Assembly (NCBI GenBank): GCA_030847615.1
Contig: JAUMIR010000002.1
Span: forward strand, 234,999,809-235,063,808
Source: Gambelia wislizenii
Taxonomy: Eukaryota; Chordata; Lepidosauria; Squamata; Crotaphytidae
Direction: 5' to 3'
DNA length: 64,000 nt
The notes beneath the pieces are model-generated. The model was not told where the DNA came from, did not search any database, and saw nothing but the letters and a program-made list of their open reading frames with translations. A program made the translations under genes and the position numbers. Numbering within the stretch: position 1 is the stretch's first letter; each line of letters starts with the position of its first letter. Positions 43,613-55,447 of the stretch are shown here, in pieces.

Positions 43613-45424
43613 ATTTGGAGAGTCTTTATGCCCTCCTTCTTGTCCTGGCACTCAGGAAGTGCGGGGACTCCTTCAATAGCCTCTCTTAGATGCGTAAGAA
43701 TATAAATTTGATTGCTGGGACTAAATTCACCCTAAAACACATACACAAATTCAGTAACTCGTACGGCCAACTGGGTTAAAACAGAGGTGGTCTTGCATGT
43801 AATAATGTGAGGAGATTGGTTTGGGGTAAAGAGTGAAATTTTCCTAACTTTCTGCCCCCCAAGCTCCTCTAAATATGGATGAGAAACCAAAGGTATTGAT
43901 GTGGAGGCAGAAACTATTAGTTACGCTTACTCACGTTTCAGTTTTTCTTAACTAAGGAGTTATGCTTATCCACCAGCAGAAAGAACAGAATTGTAGTAAA
44001 AAAGATCAAAATAGATCCAGCACATGGAATAGCAGGGAAATGCTAGTAGAGATCTTCTCAACCATAATTCTGAGCCAAGAATTATTATTAGCCCTAGCTG
44101 ATGAATTGTGACAGTTCACTGACAAACTTCCCTATGGCTAGCATAAACAGCAGGGTGATCATATGTCCTGCTTTGCAAAGGGTAATCCTCTATTGCAGGG
44201 TTAGGTGACTGTGCAGGGGGAAGACATTATTTTTCAACTTTGCACTAACCCAGCAAGCCACACTAGCAGGTTTTGGCACACCCAAAATGATGCAACATCA
44301 TTTCCAGCAGCCATTTTGGTTGATCGTTGGCTGATTTTTTTTTTTTTTAAGATTTACTTTGTGGCTGGGGGAGGCTTTGGAGGGTCAGGGGAAGCAAGCT
44401 GCTGTGTATGGGCACATTTGTGGGCCAAAAAGTGCCCTTAAATTGACCCAATATTTTTAAAAAATTAATCTGGAGACTTGGAGAGGAGGTTTCTGCAGGA
44501 CTTCATTGAGGTCCCAAGGGGAACATGGGTCCACAGCTGCTCTATTTGAAAGGTTCTCAGAGGATAGTCCTCTGTTGAAAGGCAGTTTGAGTCCACTTTA
44601 ACAGAAAAGACCAGGGGGCTAGACGTTACTCATCAACAGGTAACATCTAGGCAGGAGCCTGAGTTGGCAGGCACACAGGTTATCTGGTTGATCACATGGT
44701 GAGATGCCTTGCATTTCTATTATGCATTATCTCTAGATTTTCATCTACAGGTACCAATCAGCAAATGCAGGTTTTATCTAAATCCCTGGCCCTTCTGGCT
44801 TCTTTGATGGTTAAGTGAACACCCTACTAAGAAGTTACAACCCAAGATCAGAGGCCTCCTCCTTTTAAGATGAAGCTTGGCCAATCCCAATGTTTCTTCT
44901 CTTTTTCGACTCTGCTGGTCCCTTTGTATCCAAGTCCTCCTGCTGCCTTAGGAGAAACAAAGATAAGATGTAGATCACATCAATTCCTGGAGACGTGAGA
45001 ATAGTCTTGAAAGGCCCAGAGGACACTCAGATCAGAAAGGCAGGCAATTATGTTATTCTCTCCAACAACAACAAAATAGTAGCAGGAAACTTCTCACTCA
45101 ACCCAGATGTAATTATGTCCAGCATCACCTAGTGGCTTAGGACTTTATCACATGAGGCTGAAATCATGCGATTATGATGGGACAGTAGCACAAATGGGTT
45201 CCTGTTATCATATAATGTTGTCATCCTCATGTGGTCCATGTGTGCTACACCTGTGAATTACACATAACTTTTCATTGATGGGCAAAACTCATCAAGAACC
45301 CTCAATATCACTCTTTTCACAGTATTGACAAGTATGCAAAATCATGTTCTGCTGTAATCGCACAATTACAGCATGAGTGGGCATTCCTCTTTCCCTCTCT
45401 CCCCTTTCCTAATGAGAACACATA
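43613..45424. other. Unassigned intergenic sequence with repeat debris
   Basis: No gene supported. 44160-44590 (GTCCTGCTTTGCAAAGG, CTGTTGAAAGGCAGTTTGAG) looks like a dispersed repeat. GGACTTTATCACATGAGGCT at 45140 opens like a MITE B end. Confidence 0.3.
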
Positions 45425-46006
45425 GGTCCTGTCTATACGAGGGGTAAATAATATTAAAAAAGCATGTTCAAAAAGGCAGGTGTTCACAACAATATGAACA
45501 GCCTACACAGCTAAAACTTCCCCCCTAAACTTTGAATGACCCCCTAACTAGCTGGCCGCTGCAAGTGATCTACTGGGGAATCTCCCATCACACACACACA
45601 CACACATATATATAGCTCCCTGTGGTACACATAGGCGTTCTTTCATCTTTAACACATAAAAAAAAGAAAAAAGAGTTAAAATAACCGTTTCAAGGACTTA
45701 CCGGACCCTCTCTTAACTGGAAATCCAACATGGTGGCCACTGCCGATTCCCCTCTTTCCTTGCCCTGCCTCCTCTGCTCATCCAGCCAATCAGATTCCCC
45801 TGCTTGTGCATATCTGTGTGAATGCGAGTGTACAAACGATTGCACATTCACAAGCCATACAGATTTTTTCTGAAAATCTGAATGGTTCCCCGGACACGGT
45901 GCAGACAGATTTTATGGGGGACTTGGCTGCCCCTCTTCTGAATGACACAAATTTGTGCAGACATCCATATGATTGTTTGCATGCAGTTCATATATATAGA
46001 GAGAGC

Positions 46007-46046
<40 letters not shown>

Positions 46047-46059
46047 TTTAGACAGGCCC
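45425..46059 (+). mobile_element. MITE family C copy (635 bp, ends with GACA microsatellite)
   Basis: Left end GGTCCTGTCTATACG and right end ATTTAGACAGGCCC are inverted partners. Internal CCAACATGGTGGCCACTG, CCAGCCAATCAGATTCC and GTACAAACGATTGC match the family. The (GACA)n tract at 46010-46047 seems to have grown from the ACAG of the right end. Confidence 0.65.
46010..46047. repeat. (GACA)n microsatellite
   Basis: About nine GACA units. Confidence 0.95.
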
Positions 46060-46929
46060 ATGATTAAACTTCCAGGTGAGCACATTAAGAGAACCAACAG
46101 GATGCTTTTTAATGAACTGTAGCCTTTGCTTGGTAGGTTTTTATATTTGTTTAAGTGTTTATTTGTGAAGTTCTTTTGTTACGTATTTGATTTGGGTGCT
46201 TTTAACTGAAGTTGCATCTTCTCTCAAGAATAGCCGAAATCTCACCCATGCAAAATCACAGAAGTAAAAGAACATTTTTCTTAAAGGTGCATGTTTGTGT
46301 GCCAGCATGAAGCATTAATACTCTGTCACTAGAAAGCAATGTGAAGAGAAGTGTTACTATAGTGCAAGCTGAAATCCTGTTTTTAAACCACTAGTGGTGG
46401 TTGCGTAATAATTCCATAGTGGTAGTATCATGAAATTATGGAGATGTGCAATGGTTGCTGTAATCATGCCACTATGTTTATGCTTTCCTCAATTGTGGAA
46501 TTACGGTATTTTTAGAAACTAGTCTGATAAACTGATAAACCATTGTTACTAACTTCTTAATTTATTACTAATTTATTAATTTCTAAATGGCTTTTTGAAG
46601 CGCTCTGTCCTTATAAGGTGGGATCTCAGAGTTTTCAGCAAAATGATAATCATCAATCATTATCATCCATGAAACCATCAAATAAAAACAGCTGAGATCC
46701 TGCATCACGGTCTACATTTGCAGCTTTACAAAAATGCAGTATAATCTTAGTGAATTGCAAAGATGCAGAATTGGGAAGTGGCAAGAGTGCTCCAATGCCC
46801 ACTTCTGGTGCATGTTGGGTCCTTTTGATGTGCATTGGGTACTCCTGTTGTCCTCCAGCACTTCCTAGCTGGTGTCCAGATGTGCAGCCCCTAGGTGAAC
46901 ATGAATGTTGTGAAACTACACAATTTAAT
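46060..46929. other. Unassigned intergenic sequence
   Basis: No gene. 46558-46630 resembles an old SINE/LINE tail. Confidence 0.3.
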
Positions 46930-47225
46930 CATCAAATGCCCATCTAAACAAAAAAGTCTTTTAAATGTCTGTGAAAAGAAAGTAGGGAGGGTACCAGTCT
47001 ACCTTCTCTGAGACGGGAGTTCCAGGGCCTGGGAGCAGCCACTGAGAAGGCCCCCTCTCTCCCGTGTTCTCACCAGAGGTACCTGTGAGGGTGGTGGTGG
47101 GACAGAGAGAAGGGCCTCCCCAGCAGATCTCAAAGCACGGGCTGGTTCATAAGGGAGAATATGATCCTTCAAATAACCTGGACCTGAACTGTATAGAGAT
47201 TTATAGGTCAAAACCAGCATTTTGA
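46930..47225 (-). repeat. L2 3' untranslated-region fragment
   Basis: GAGTTCCAGGGCCTGGGAGC, CACTGAGAAGGCCCCCTCTC and ATTTATAGGTCAAAACCAGC match, as reverse complement, the 3' region of L2 elements (compare 26100-26350, GGGCTTTAAAGGTGATAACC). Confidence 0.6.
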
Positions 47226-47242
47226 AGCTGGAAGGCTTCTAA

Positions 47243-47910
47243 GGAGATTATCAGATGGTAAAAATATCTCAGGACAGGGATGACAGATCTGCTTGAAAAA
47301 GCTGTTTGGTCGCCTCAGCACTGCAAAATATGCATGATTGCTACCACAAAACACCCATCTCAGGCTGTGGCTATTCACATATGGGCAATTCATTGGGTAC
47401 TTATTATATTACCATAATTGCTGTTTATGGAAATATTTCGACAGGAACGAAAAAAGTGTTGCTGTCCCACAATCTCCACTCCTGCCCCTGTCCCATCCTT
47501 GTCATGCCACAATCACCCTCCCCACCGCACATACCTTCTCTAACGTCATTCCGGAAGCTCAGAAATGAACAGAGCTCTAACGGAGCTCCCTTCACCTCCT
47601 GGATCAAAATCCCGCAGATTTTCATGAGAAGATGCAATTGTGGGAAATTCAAAAATAAAAAGAACACGAAAAAGATGACAACAAGCACAAAAACACACTT
47701 TAAAAGGTAGAAGTAACCCGGGGAGGGTCATAAAAAGTGTGTCACTTACCTGGATGTTCCGATCTCACCCAGACATATTCTAGCAGGGACCTCCAATTGA
47801 TGCAGGGATCTCGGCAGCAAAACGGGGCACCTTTTCACCTGCAGGAACATCCGTGACAGAAATGGAATGAGGGATCTATTGATGGCTTCTCCCATCAATA
47901 AAAACCATCT
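47243..47910 (+). mobile_element. MITE family A copy, composite
   Basis: Begins GGAGATTATCAGATGG. Carries GGTCATAAAAAGTGTGTCAC and GGATGTTCCGATCTCACC from the family core. At 47285-47350 a segment (AAGCTGTTTGGTCGCC, ATTGCTACCACAAAACAC) matches family C at 58205-58266, so it is a mosaic. The right end is lost. Confidence 0.55.
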
Positions 47911-48221
47911 ATCCATCCAACCCATAATCTGCTGTTCTCATAAACTGAGAAATATGTTTTGGATATTACTTATTTTCCATTTTGTCTTCAGAACAACATG
48001 GTAGAATTCAAGTATAACATGCATCTAACAGTGGAGGCACATGTAGGGCTGAGAGCTATGAAAATGCTGGTATGTATTTGCACTTTTAGTTCAGAGGATT
48101 CTATCGTAATTCACAGTGGCTGTTATTTAATTCATAGGCATAAACCTAATCATCCTACATATATACCTGCATGTATACCACTAGCCTACATATATGTAGT
48201 TTCAATCTACATATATAGCAA

Positions 48222-48690
48222 GCAGGGATCACCAGCATTGAGGCCATGATATTGAGAACACAGCTGCATTGGGCAGGGCACGTTTCTAGGATGGAGGACC
48301 ATCGCCTCCCAAAAATACTACTCTATGGTGAACTCACCACGGGTCAGCGTAAGAGGGGCACTCCAAAAAAGCGATACAAGGACTCCCTGAAACAACATCT
48401 CCAGCTCGGCCAAATTGATCACCAACAATGGTCCGCCCTGGCCTCACATCGGGAGGCATGGAGATGCACTATCCACAATGCTGCAGCCTTATTTGAGAAC
48501 TCACGCCGAACAAGTCTTGACGAGAAACGACAACGCAGAAAGAATCACAACCCAGAAACATCACCCAAGGAGACCTTCTGCTGTGCTTTCTGCAACCGGA
48601 CATGTCTATCTTGGATTGGCCTTTTTAGTCATCAGCACGCGTGCAGAAAGCACGGGATGAGTCCTTCCTGAATCTTCATTTGCGAAGAAA
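48222..48690 (+). mobile_element. LINE 3' fragment, copy 2
   Basis: Nearly the same as the nested fragment at 1511-2108 but in opposite orientation. It starts within ...AAGCAGGGATCACCAGCATT and ends after TTTGCGAAGAAAAG. 5'-truncated and without a clear target duplication. Confidence 0.75.
48246..48671 (+). pseudogene. LINE ORF2 C-terminus with Cys cluster
   Basis: A 141-codon open frame: LHWAGHVSRMEDHRLPKILL, then GQRKRGTPKKRYKDSLKQHL, QWSALASHREAWR, and a terminal CAFCNRTCLSWIGLFSHQHAC, which fits C-x2-C-x12-H-x3-C. This resembles a zinc-knuckle at the end of LINE proteins. The frame is open to its natural stop. The same part in copy 1 reads QQ instead of HQ at the histidine, so its cluster is damaged. 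Confidence 0.7.
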
Positions 48691-50185
48691 AGAATATCAT
48701 CATTGTGTGAAATAGTTAGGATCTGCATCAGTGGAGGCATGGTCTGCACCAATGAAATCACAGAGCTTCAGGTATTATCATTGTGGCATCAGAATTGTGT
48801 TTGCACTCTCCAATGGAGGGCCTGCCCAATGAGCTTCAGGTATCTTGCCAATAAATACCATTCCATTTCTGGTGAATATTCTAGCATGCTTCTTCTGTTT
48901 CCCCCTTCAGCTTAGTATTATCCTACCTTATTGGCAAATATACTGAAAGGAAAGGTGCAACAGAAAATAAGTCCCTGGTCCCTGGTGTCATTATCAGGAC
49001 TTCTTGGTGGTTCCGCCCCAGCTTGTCAGGTTTCCAGATCTGGTGGAAGGGCAAGGCAAGGGGGTGGGTGTTAGACTAACAAAGACAGAGATGAGCAGTG
49101 AGGAGAAATTCCAAGGCAAAAGCCAGGTTGTAAAAGAAGACAGCAAGGAAGTCATGTTCCAGTGGCAGCAACTGAAGATCAAAATGGCCAGAAACAAGGA
49201 AGAAGCAGATTGTCCAGTGCCAGAATCCTGAAATTGCCAGCACAGAGGAACAGCACCAGAACTGAGCCTGAACAGGGTCCTTTTTCCAGCATAGTCAAAG
49301 CACTCAGGTTACAGAACAAGCTCAGAAACAGGGGTAGTGGTGAAAGAATCAGATTGACCTCAGAGTCAGCTGACTGAAAATTCAGATGGCCAGCTGTGGT
49401 TTTATTCTGGCTTAGATAGCACTTTCAAGGAACCTAAATCAGACTATCAAATTGCCTGGCAAAATTTTTAAATGGGTGGTAAGATGTGAAAACTTTGTCA
49501 TTCACAGATAAGCTTGATAGAAGACACCTACTTCATCCTGCTCCCATTTCCAATTCTCTTGGATTTTTTTGCAGAACTATTTCTTCCTTTTATTAGTCCC
49601 TTAGGTTTGGTGAATTAAAATCACACAAGATTCTAGCCACTTATCCAAGTGGATGAATTGCAGTGGATGAATTACATGATGGCAGTGGTAGAAATCCTGT
49701 GGCCCTGCAGATGTCCTCAGACCACCAGTACCAGCAGCCCTAGCCAGCATGGCCGTTTAGGGGAATGTTGGGAGTTGTAGTCCAACAACATCTGGAGGGA
49801 TCCCTAATTTCCAGTCCTGTGTTATGTATTTTTGAAGTTAGCTGTCTTAGTAATCGATAAAGTAGGGAGGAGAGCCACGCATGCCATCTTGAGCTAAGCA
49901 GAGGAAAGATGGGATATAAGTGTAAATAAAAAGTAATATTTTTCTCCAAAAGATTTTTCTGTAACCAAGCAACGTAAGGAGGGTTTCAGTTCAGTAACTG
50001 CAAATATATCCCACTCTATCTGAATGGGGATTTAAAATAACCGAGATCCAATTAAGAAATCATATATGCATGGCTAATTATTAATTTCACTATCTGATGG
50101 TTTTAATAAAGACCTTTGTTTATTTTAGTTCATGACTAGAATATGATAGTTGAGTTCAGTCCAAGACTAGAAGATTTTAAACTAA
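48691..50185. other. Unassigned intergenic sequence upstream of the aquaporin
   Basis: No gene seen. 49690-49830 (CCAGCATGGCCGTTTAGGGG, GGGAGTTGTAGTCCAACAAC) is a common reptile MITE-like segment. Confidence 0.35.
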
Positions 50186-50479
50186 CTTAGGACTTTGCCA
50201 GACATGGAAAAACCATGTCGTAAGGATGTGACAATAACACAAAAGGGTGAAATTATCAGACATCGACGTCATTCAGCCATTCTGGGGACATAGCACAGAC
50301 ATGAATAAGGTGTCATTTTTATTGAGGGCTTAGTCCATCAATAAAAAAAAATGACACCTCATCAGAGTCAGTGCTATGCTCTGGAAATAGCTGAATGGTG
50401 AGGACGTCTGATAATTTTGCCCTTTGTGTTATCATTGCTGTTTTGTAGTGGTAGGTACCTGGTCTGATAAAGTCCTAAG
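50186..50479. mobile_element. Palindromic MITE of the A/B group (294 bp)
   Basis: The two halves are inverted copies: CTTAGGACTTTGCCAGAC against GTCTGATAAAGTCCTAAG, GGTGAAATTATCAGACATCG against the ACGTCTGATAATTTTGCCC half, and, at the centre, GTGTCATTTTTATTGA against TCAATAAAAAAAAATGACAC. The flanking triplets TTA and TAA match only as reverse complements. It lies 1.4 kb upstream of the aquaporin start and contains CGACGTCA at 50264-50271. Confidence 0.75.
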
Positions 50480-51600
50480 GGCATCTTGGAAGGCTTGGAA
50501 TTCTTTGAATGCTGATGGTATTCCTTTATTCCAGATGCTCTTCCTCTGTCCTAGGAAACTGAATTCTGAAGCTCTTAATCCTGGTACACTGGCTGGGATC
50601 CACATGAGAATAAAGGGTGAGGATAGGTAGATGAGGTCATAAGAGAGGGGGGAAAGGAAAGCCAAGACAAGGATTTTTGGTGGGGTGGATGAGAAATGGG
50701 TTTTTGTAAAATCCAGTCATCTGTTTCCTTCTCTCCTGAGCTCAAAGCATGGACAGTGGGCAGGGAAAGTAAAACACCATGGATAAGGTGTTTCACCTCC
50801 ATGCCATCAAGCATTTCATTTCAATGTAAAAGGCAATTTAACACAAACCAAATAGTTAAAATGTTCCCCTTCCTGAGTAAATGTAATTGGATTCATTTTT
50901 TAAAAATGTTATAAATGATTAACTAAACACATTAACCCTTTCCGTCTAACTTTCCTATACGGTGGAATCAGCAACTGGCAAAAATACACTGCTAAAACGA
51001 AAACTAATCTCAACATATAAGACTCATGGAGTGTGGTTGGGGGCAGCTGTGTTTGAAGACCTATTAACCCCCTATCTGGTGTGAAGTGGGACGGACCTGC
51101 CACTGGGTTTAAGGGGCCCTTTGCAAAGATTTTTTTCTGGTGCTCCCTAGCAAATCTAGCTCTTGCTGTCACCGGTGCTATGTGGCACTGCTTTGTGGGA
51201 AACCACAAATGTTAGCTACCAGATGTTGACAGCAGCATCAGAAACAGATTGATGGAAGGAAGCAAGCCAATCATCAAGGGCCCAATTGGTGGTGTGGTAC
51301 CAGCTAGGATAGGTATCTGGGAATCTCACCCTTGCTGGGGCATTTGGTTCCCTCTCGCTGCCTCTGCATAGTCAAAACGAAGCCTAAAGCAAAGGAACAA
51401 ATGAAAACACCTGTTAAAAACACAAACTTATAACAAAGAAAGACAGAGGTGGAGAAAACTGCTAGATGCACAGTATGATGGTGGCAGTGGCGAGGGATTA
51501 CAGCTCAGCCTGTGCTCAGAGGTCTGTGTGTTTGACTTGCTCAGGACCACTGCATATATACAGTAACCGAGTATTGGAAAGGCAAATGTTAATCTCCCAG
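50480..51600. other. Aquaporin upstream flank
   Basis: No repeats or genes of note recognised; may hold regulatory sequence, but none can be named from sight. Confidence 0.3.
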
Positions 51601-51713
51601 GTAATCAGAGAAGAGGGCAGGGTCTTAAAACTCCTCAGATGGAACTGGAAAGAAAAAGCATTAGGTTTCCAAACCCCACCTCCACTTGAAGATCTCTAGC
51701 TGTTCTACATACA

Positions 51714-51721
51714 TATATAAG
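51714..51721 (+). promoter_or_regulatory. Putative TATA box of the aquaporin gene
   Basis: TATATAAG lies 113 bases before the chosen start codon's upstream base. Transcription would start near 51745, giving a 5' leader of about 90 nt, of ordinary size for this family. A second TATATA lies near 51554. Based on motif and position only. Confidence 0.45.
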
Positions 51722-51834
51722 TGTATATAGAGAGAGACTGATCTCCAGCATCCTTCCGGGATCTACTATCATTTATTACCAAGGCAGAGAATTCAGCTGA
51801 GGAGTCAGTCTCCACCCTCCTACGCAAACCCATG

Positions 51835-52194
51835 ATGTGGGAACTCCGCTCTGTGGCCTTCACCCGCGCTGTCTTTGCCGAATTCATAGCCACGCTGATC
51901 TTCATCTTTTTCGGCCTGGGCTCGGCTATGAACTGGCCTGCTTCCCCACCAAATGTCCTTCAGATCTCGCTGGCGTTTGGCTTGGCCATCGCAACCTTGG
52001 TTCAGGCCACAGCTCATATCAGTGGTGCCCATATTAACCCCGCTGTGACTGTGGCATGCCTGGTGGGCTCTCAGGTCTCCTTCTTGAGGGCTGTCTTCTA
52101 TGTGGTGGCACAGATCCTGGGAGCGGTGACAGGGGCTGCCCTCCTGCATCAGCTCACACCGCCCCATATCCGTGGGAGCTTGGCTGTCAACAGG
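51835..52194 (+). CDS. AQP2: Aquaporin-2-like water channel, exon 1 (residues 1-120)
   Basis: Encodes [17 protein letters not shown], the first transmembrane helices and half-helix B. The first NPA motif is at residues 68-70 ([13 protein letters not shown]) and the pore-lining Phe48 of the aquaporin filter is present. MWELRS with [13 protein letters not shown], followed by ASTDDRR in exon 2, fits AQP2 better than AQP5 (MKKE start) or AQP0. AQP2 is the vasopressin-regulated apical water channel of the renal collecting duct; the Ser256-type regulatory tail would be in exon 4, outside the window. ATG also occurs at 51832, but the second ATG matches the family start and has A at -3. The exon ends AACAGG with donor GTAAGG, phase 0. 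It is open throughout, with no damage. Confidence 0.92.
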
Positions 52195-52601
52195 GTAAGG
52201 AAACTAACTATCCAGGGAAGTGGGAGGGATGAGGGACTATGGTGATGGGTTGCAGCCATACAACAATGTTCCAAATACCCTGAAGTAAGTCAAAGATCCT
52301 TCACACAGCTCAATATTAAAAGAAGGCAAGAATCCTAATTTCCCCCTGCTACCTATTTTTTATTTCCCCCCCTTTTCTTCCATGGGATCTTGGGGCCAGC
52401 ATTCATTGTTCTTCCACTGCCCATTTTATCTTCTTAACCACCCTGTGAGGTATGTGAGGGGAACAAGAGTCAATGACTGGCCAGAGATCACTCCATGGGT
52501 TTCATGAGTGGATGGATGGCATCTCCCCACTCCTAGTCCAGTAAGGATTGAAAGAATATTCAAAAATATCCCAAACAGGGCCAAACAGCATGTTTATCAA
52601 A

Positions 52602-52960
52602 GTCTCAGAGAAGAGAAGGTTAAGAGGTGATATGATAGTATTGTTTAAATATTTGAAGGGATGAGGATGGAGCAGGCTTGTTTTCTGCTGCTCCAGAGAC
52701 TAGGACATGGAGCAATGGGTTCAAAACTACAGGAAAAGAGATTCCACCTAAACATTAGGAAGAACTTCCAGACAGTAAGAGCTGTTTGGCAGTGGAATGC
52801 ACTGCCTGGGAGTGTGGTGGAGTCTCCTTCTTTGGAGGTTTTTAAGCAGAGGTTTGATGGCCATCCGTTGGGAATGCTTTGATTATGTGTTCCTGCATGG
52901 CAGGGGATTGGACTGGATGGCCCTTGAGGTATCTTCCAACTCTATCATTCTATGTTTCAT
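52602..52960 (+). mobile_element. CR1 3' fragment
   Basis: GAAGAGAAGGTTAAGAGGTG, then GCTGCTCCAGAGACTAGGAC and GGAGTCTCCTTCTTTGGAGG, ending with GGATTGGACTGGATGGCCC and TCTATCATTCTATG. Encodes the last part of CR1 ORF2 (FHLNIRKNFQTVRAVWQWNA). Useful as the empty site for the MITE at 32811. Confidence 0.8.
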
Positions 52961-53039
52961 GAAACCCTGGTGAGGAGAATCTTGGACTGACAAGAATTTT
53001 TGCAATTCAGGACTTATTCTGTGCAACATTTGTATATGA

Positions 53040-53310
53040 GTTTTTGTTTGCTTGCTTGTTTGACCAGGAAACAGCATTTTCTGCACAGGAAACAGCTTTT
53101 TCTGTGCAGAAATTACTTTCTGTGTGAGAAATGTCATTTCTCACACAGAAAATGCTGTTTGCTCTACCAAAAAAAAACAAAAAAAAAAAACTCTAGTGTG
53201 AATTTCACACAGAATAACTCCTCAGCTACAGCATTTTCTGCACAAAAAAAATTACTTCTGCCTAAAAATGTTATTTTCTGTTCAAAGAAACTTGTTACCA
53301 ACACAGAAAG
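53040..53310. repeat. Cluster of short hairpins (TTTCTG...CAGAAA)
   Basis: TTCTGTGTGAGAAATG and CATTTCTCACACAGAA (53119-53151) are perfect inverted repeats with a one-base centre. CATTTTCTGCACAGGAAACA and TTTTTCTGTGCAGAAATTAC nearby also fold, and the CAGCATTTTCTGCACA motif recurs at 53229. An A-run lies at 53169-53190. Confidence 0.6.
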
Positions 53311-54908
53311 TCGTGTTTTCTGGGCGGGGGAGGGGAGAGAAGTATGAATTATGTGCAGAATAAAAACCCAAACTGTGGAACAGTCTTTGAAAACTACACA
53401 CTGCTCAAATACTTTCTTGCAGGGCTTTTTTTGGGGGGGAAGGGGGGAATGGCTAAAATTACTTGTTGCTTTCCCCCCCCTTTTTTTTTCCTGAGAATCA
53501 AATCACTGAAGAATTACATCCCTATACTCACATTATCACACCACACTGGCTCCTTACTGACAAGCATTTCTGTTATGCCGGGAATACAACTCAGAAGTAT
53601 GGCCCTAAATGAAATGACACAAATCCACCTTATTATTTTGGAGACAATAAGTGGACCATTACAAGAAAATGCGGGGGGGGGGGAATTGGCAGCTATGGCA
53701 CCTTAACTGAGAGGTGTGCTCCAGGATCCGCTGTGGCTCTGCAAGTTATTCCAGGACCCAGAAAATAGGGCAAAGCAGCTGTTTTACACATAGCAGCTGT
53801 CATCAGCAGCTCTGCAGACACCTTAAAGACTTCTTGCTCTTGTTTTGACTTGAGATGGGAAGAAGGCAGCCACAGCACTGTTCTTTTGGAAAAGGATGCT
53901 GGACTTAGTGATGCTCTGGTTCTTGGGAGTATAGATTCCAGGAATTAAGGCTCCCAGATGCTACTAATTAAATGGGTTGGAATGTTGGGGTAAGGTAACT
54001 GCAGTTCCCATTTTATAGATGAGGAAACTGAAACAGAGATGCAAGTTGCTTCCAAGTTTCTTAAAGAGAAGAGCAACATTCTGGGGGACCATGCTGCACT
54101 TCTGGAGCTTGGAGTGGGTCAGGTCATTGTTCCATCCAGATTTTACTCAGGGGGAGGTGGTGGCTAATGGCATCTATGTCCACAGGAGGTGATGATGAAT
54201 CAACTCCAGGTTTTAGTCTGCTCAGGAGCTATCCCAGGTGCTGAACCTATTTTGCTGAACATAAAAACCACATATTAATATGGTCTGTCCATTGTTCTCC
54301 AAAGTTCTCAGGCAGAGGTCTTCCCTTTCTCTGCCCTGCTCTCCACCTGGGAAACTTTTAATTGGAGACAGCAGTGAAGAAACCTGGAATCTTTTACATG
54401 CAAATAAGCCTGGAAAGCTGGGCAGACCTTAGGCTTGCAAGATCTGCTTTGCTTTCTGCTGGAGATTCAGGATCCACCACTTGGAGCCAGGTGGAAAACA
54501 GTAAAACAGTGGCTGAGGAAGTGGAGCACTAAGGGTTTTTTTTGGGGGGGGGACACATGCCTCTGAGCACAAGCTCAACCCAGGAATTTGTTTTCAGTAT
54601 CAGAACTGTATTATTATTATTATTTTGCAGACAGTTACTTTCACACAGATAGATGATCCCTGCCCCCAAATCATGCGTTTACCACTTAATTTAGGAAGGA
54701 AGGGGGGTGTTTTCACTGTTGTCTAACCACAAGGTGATGAAAGTCCTTACCAATCAGCTGCAACTCACCTATCAGGAGATCCCAATCTACCTTATTCTCT
54801 GTGCTTCCACTAAGGTATGCTCCCCTTTCCTGGGACCATACGAAGAGTTTTCAGTCCCTGTTCATTTGCAGTTCTGCTCTCTGTGACCTTCAACACTGGC
54901 AGCTGATG
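53311..54908. other. Unassigned intron sequence
   Basis: Only homopolymer G, C and T runs (53435, 53475, 53670, 54540) and (TTA)n near 54610 stand out. Confidence 0.35.
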
Positions 54909-55045
54909 GTTTCCATGTCAACAAGGTGTTGAATCCACTTTGGGCTTTAGTCTAATTATCCTAGTTGCTGAACCCCATCACTCCTTTAAGGTTTAAACTA
55001 AAACCTGAGGCGGCTTCACTACCCCACTGACATGGAAGCCCCCAG
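54909..55045. repeat. Palindromic MITE-like repeat M1, copy 2
   Basis: GTTGAATCCACTTTGGGCTT and AACTAAAACCTGAGGCGGC are the inverted arms; CACTGACATGGAAGCCCCC ends it as in copies 1 and 3. Confidence 0.5.
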
Positions 55046-55114
55046 CAACCACTGAGTAGATGCATTTGAGTAATTTCCCCCTCACCAAGAGTATCTTGAA
55101 CAGCAGCAAAACAC

Positions 55115-55345
55115 AGGGCCCTTTTACAACACCTAGTTATAGCATGATGTTTCCTTTGGACCTGCCATGGATGCCTCCTATGGAATTCTGGGATTGGTAG
55201 TTTGGTCAGAGGCACCAGAGGAGCTCCTTGGCTGAGGATTCTACAGGCCCCTCCCTCCACTGTCAATCCCAGGATTCCATAGGATATTGCCATGACATTT
55301 AAAGTTGAATCATAGTGGTATAATTCTGTAGTGTGAATGGGTCCA
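55115..55345. mobile_element. Palindromic MITE (231 bp)
   Basis: Ends GGGCCCTTTTACAACACC and (inverted) GGACCCATTCACACTACAG. Inner CTCCTATGGAATTCTGGGATT pairs with AATCCCAGGATTCCATAGGA. Confidence 0.65.
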
Positions 55346-55447
55346 CAGAAATTCGATAAGTGCCATTTTCTCCATTATTCTATATCTGTGCTGGGGAAAT
55401 CTGCAACAATTGCAGGTGCTTACTGATTATCTTGAATGTGTGGAAGA

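Noticed and set aside
53344..53706. 120-codon frame as an intronic gene
   Set aside because: Crosses homopolymer runs and has no recognisable domain.
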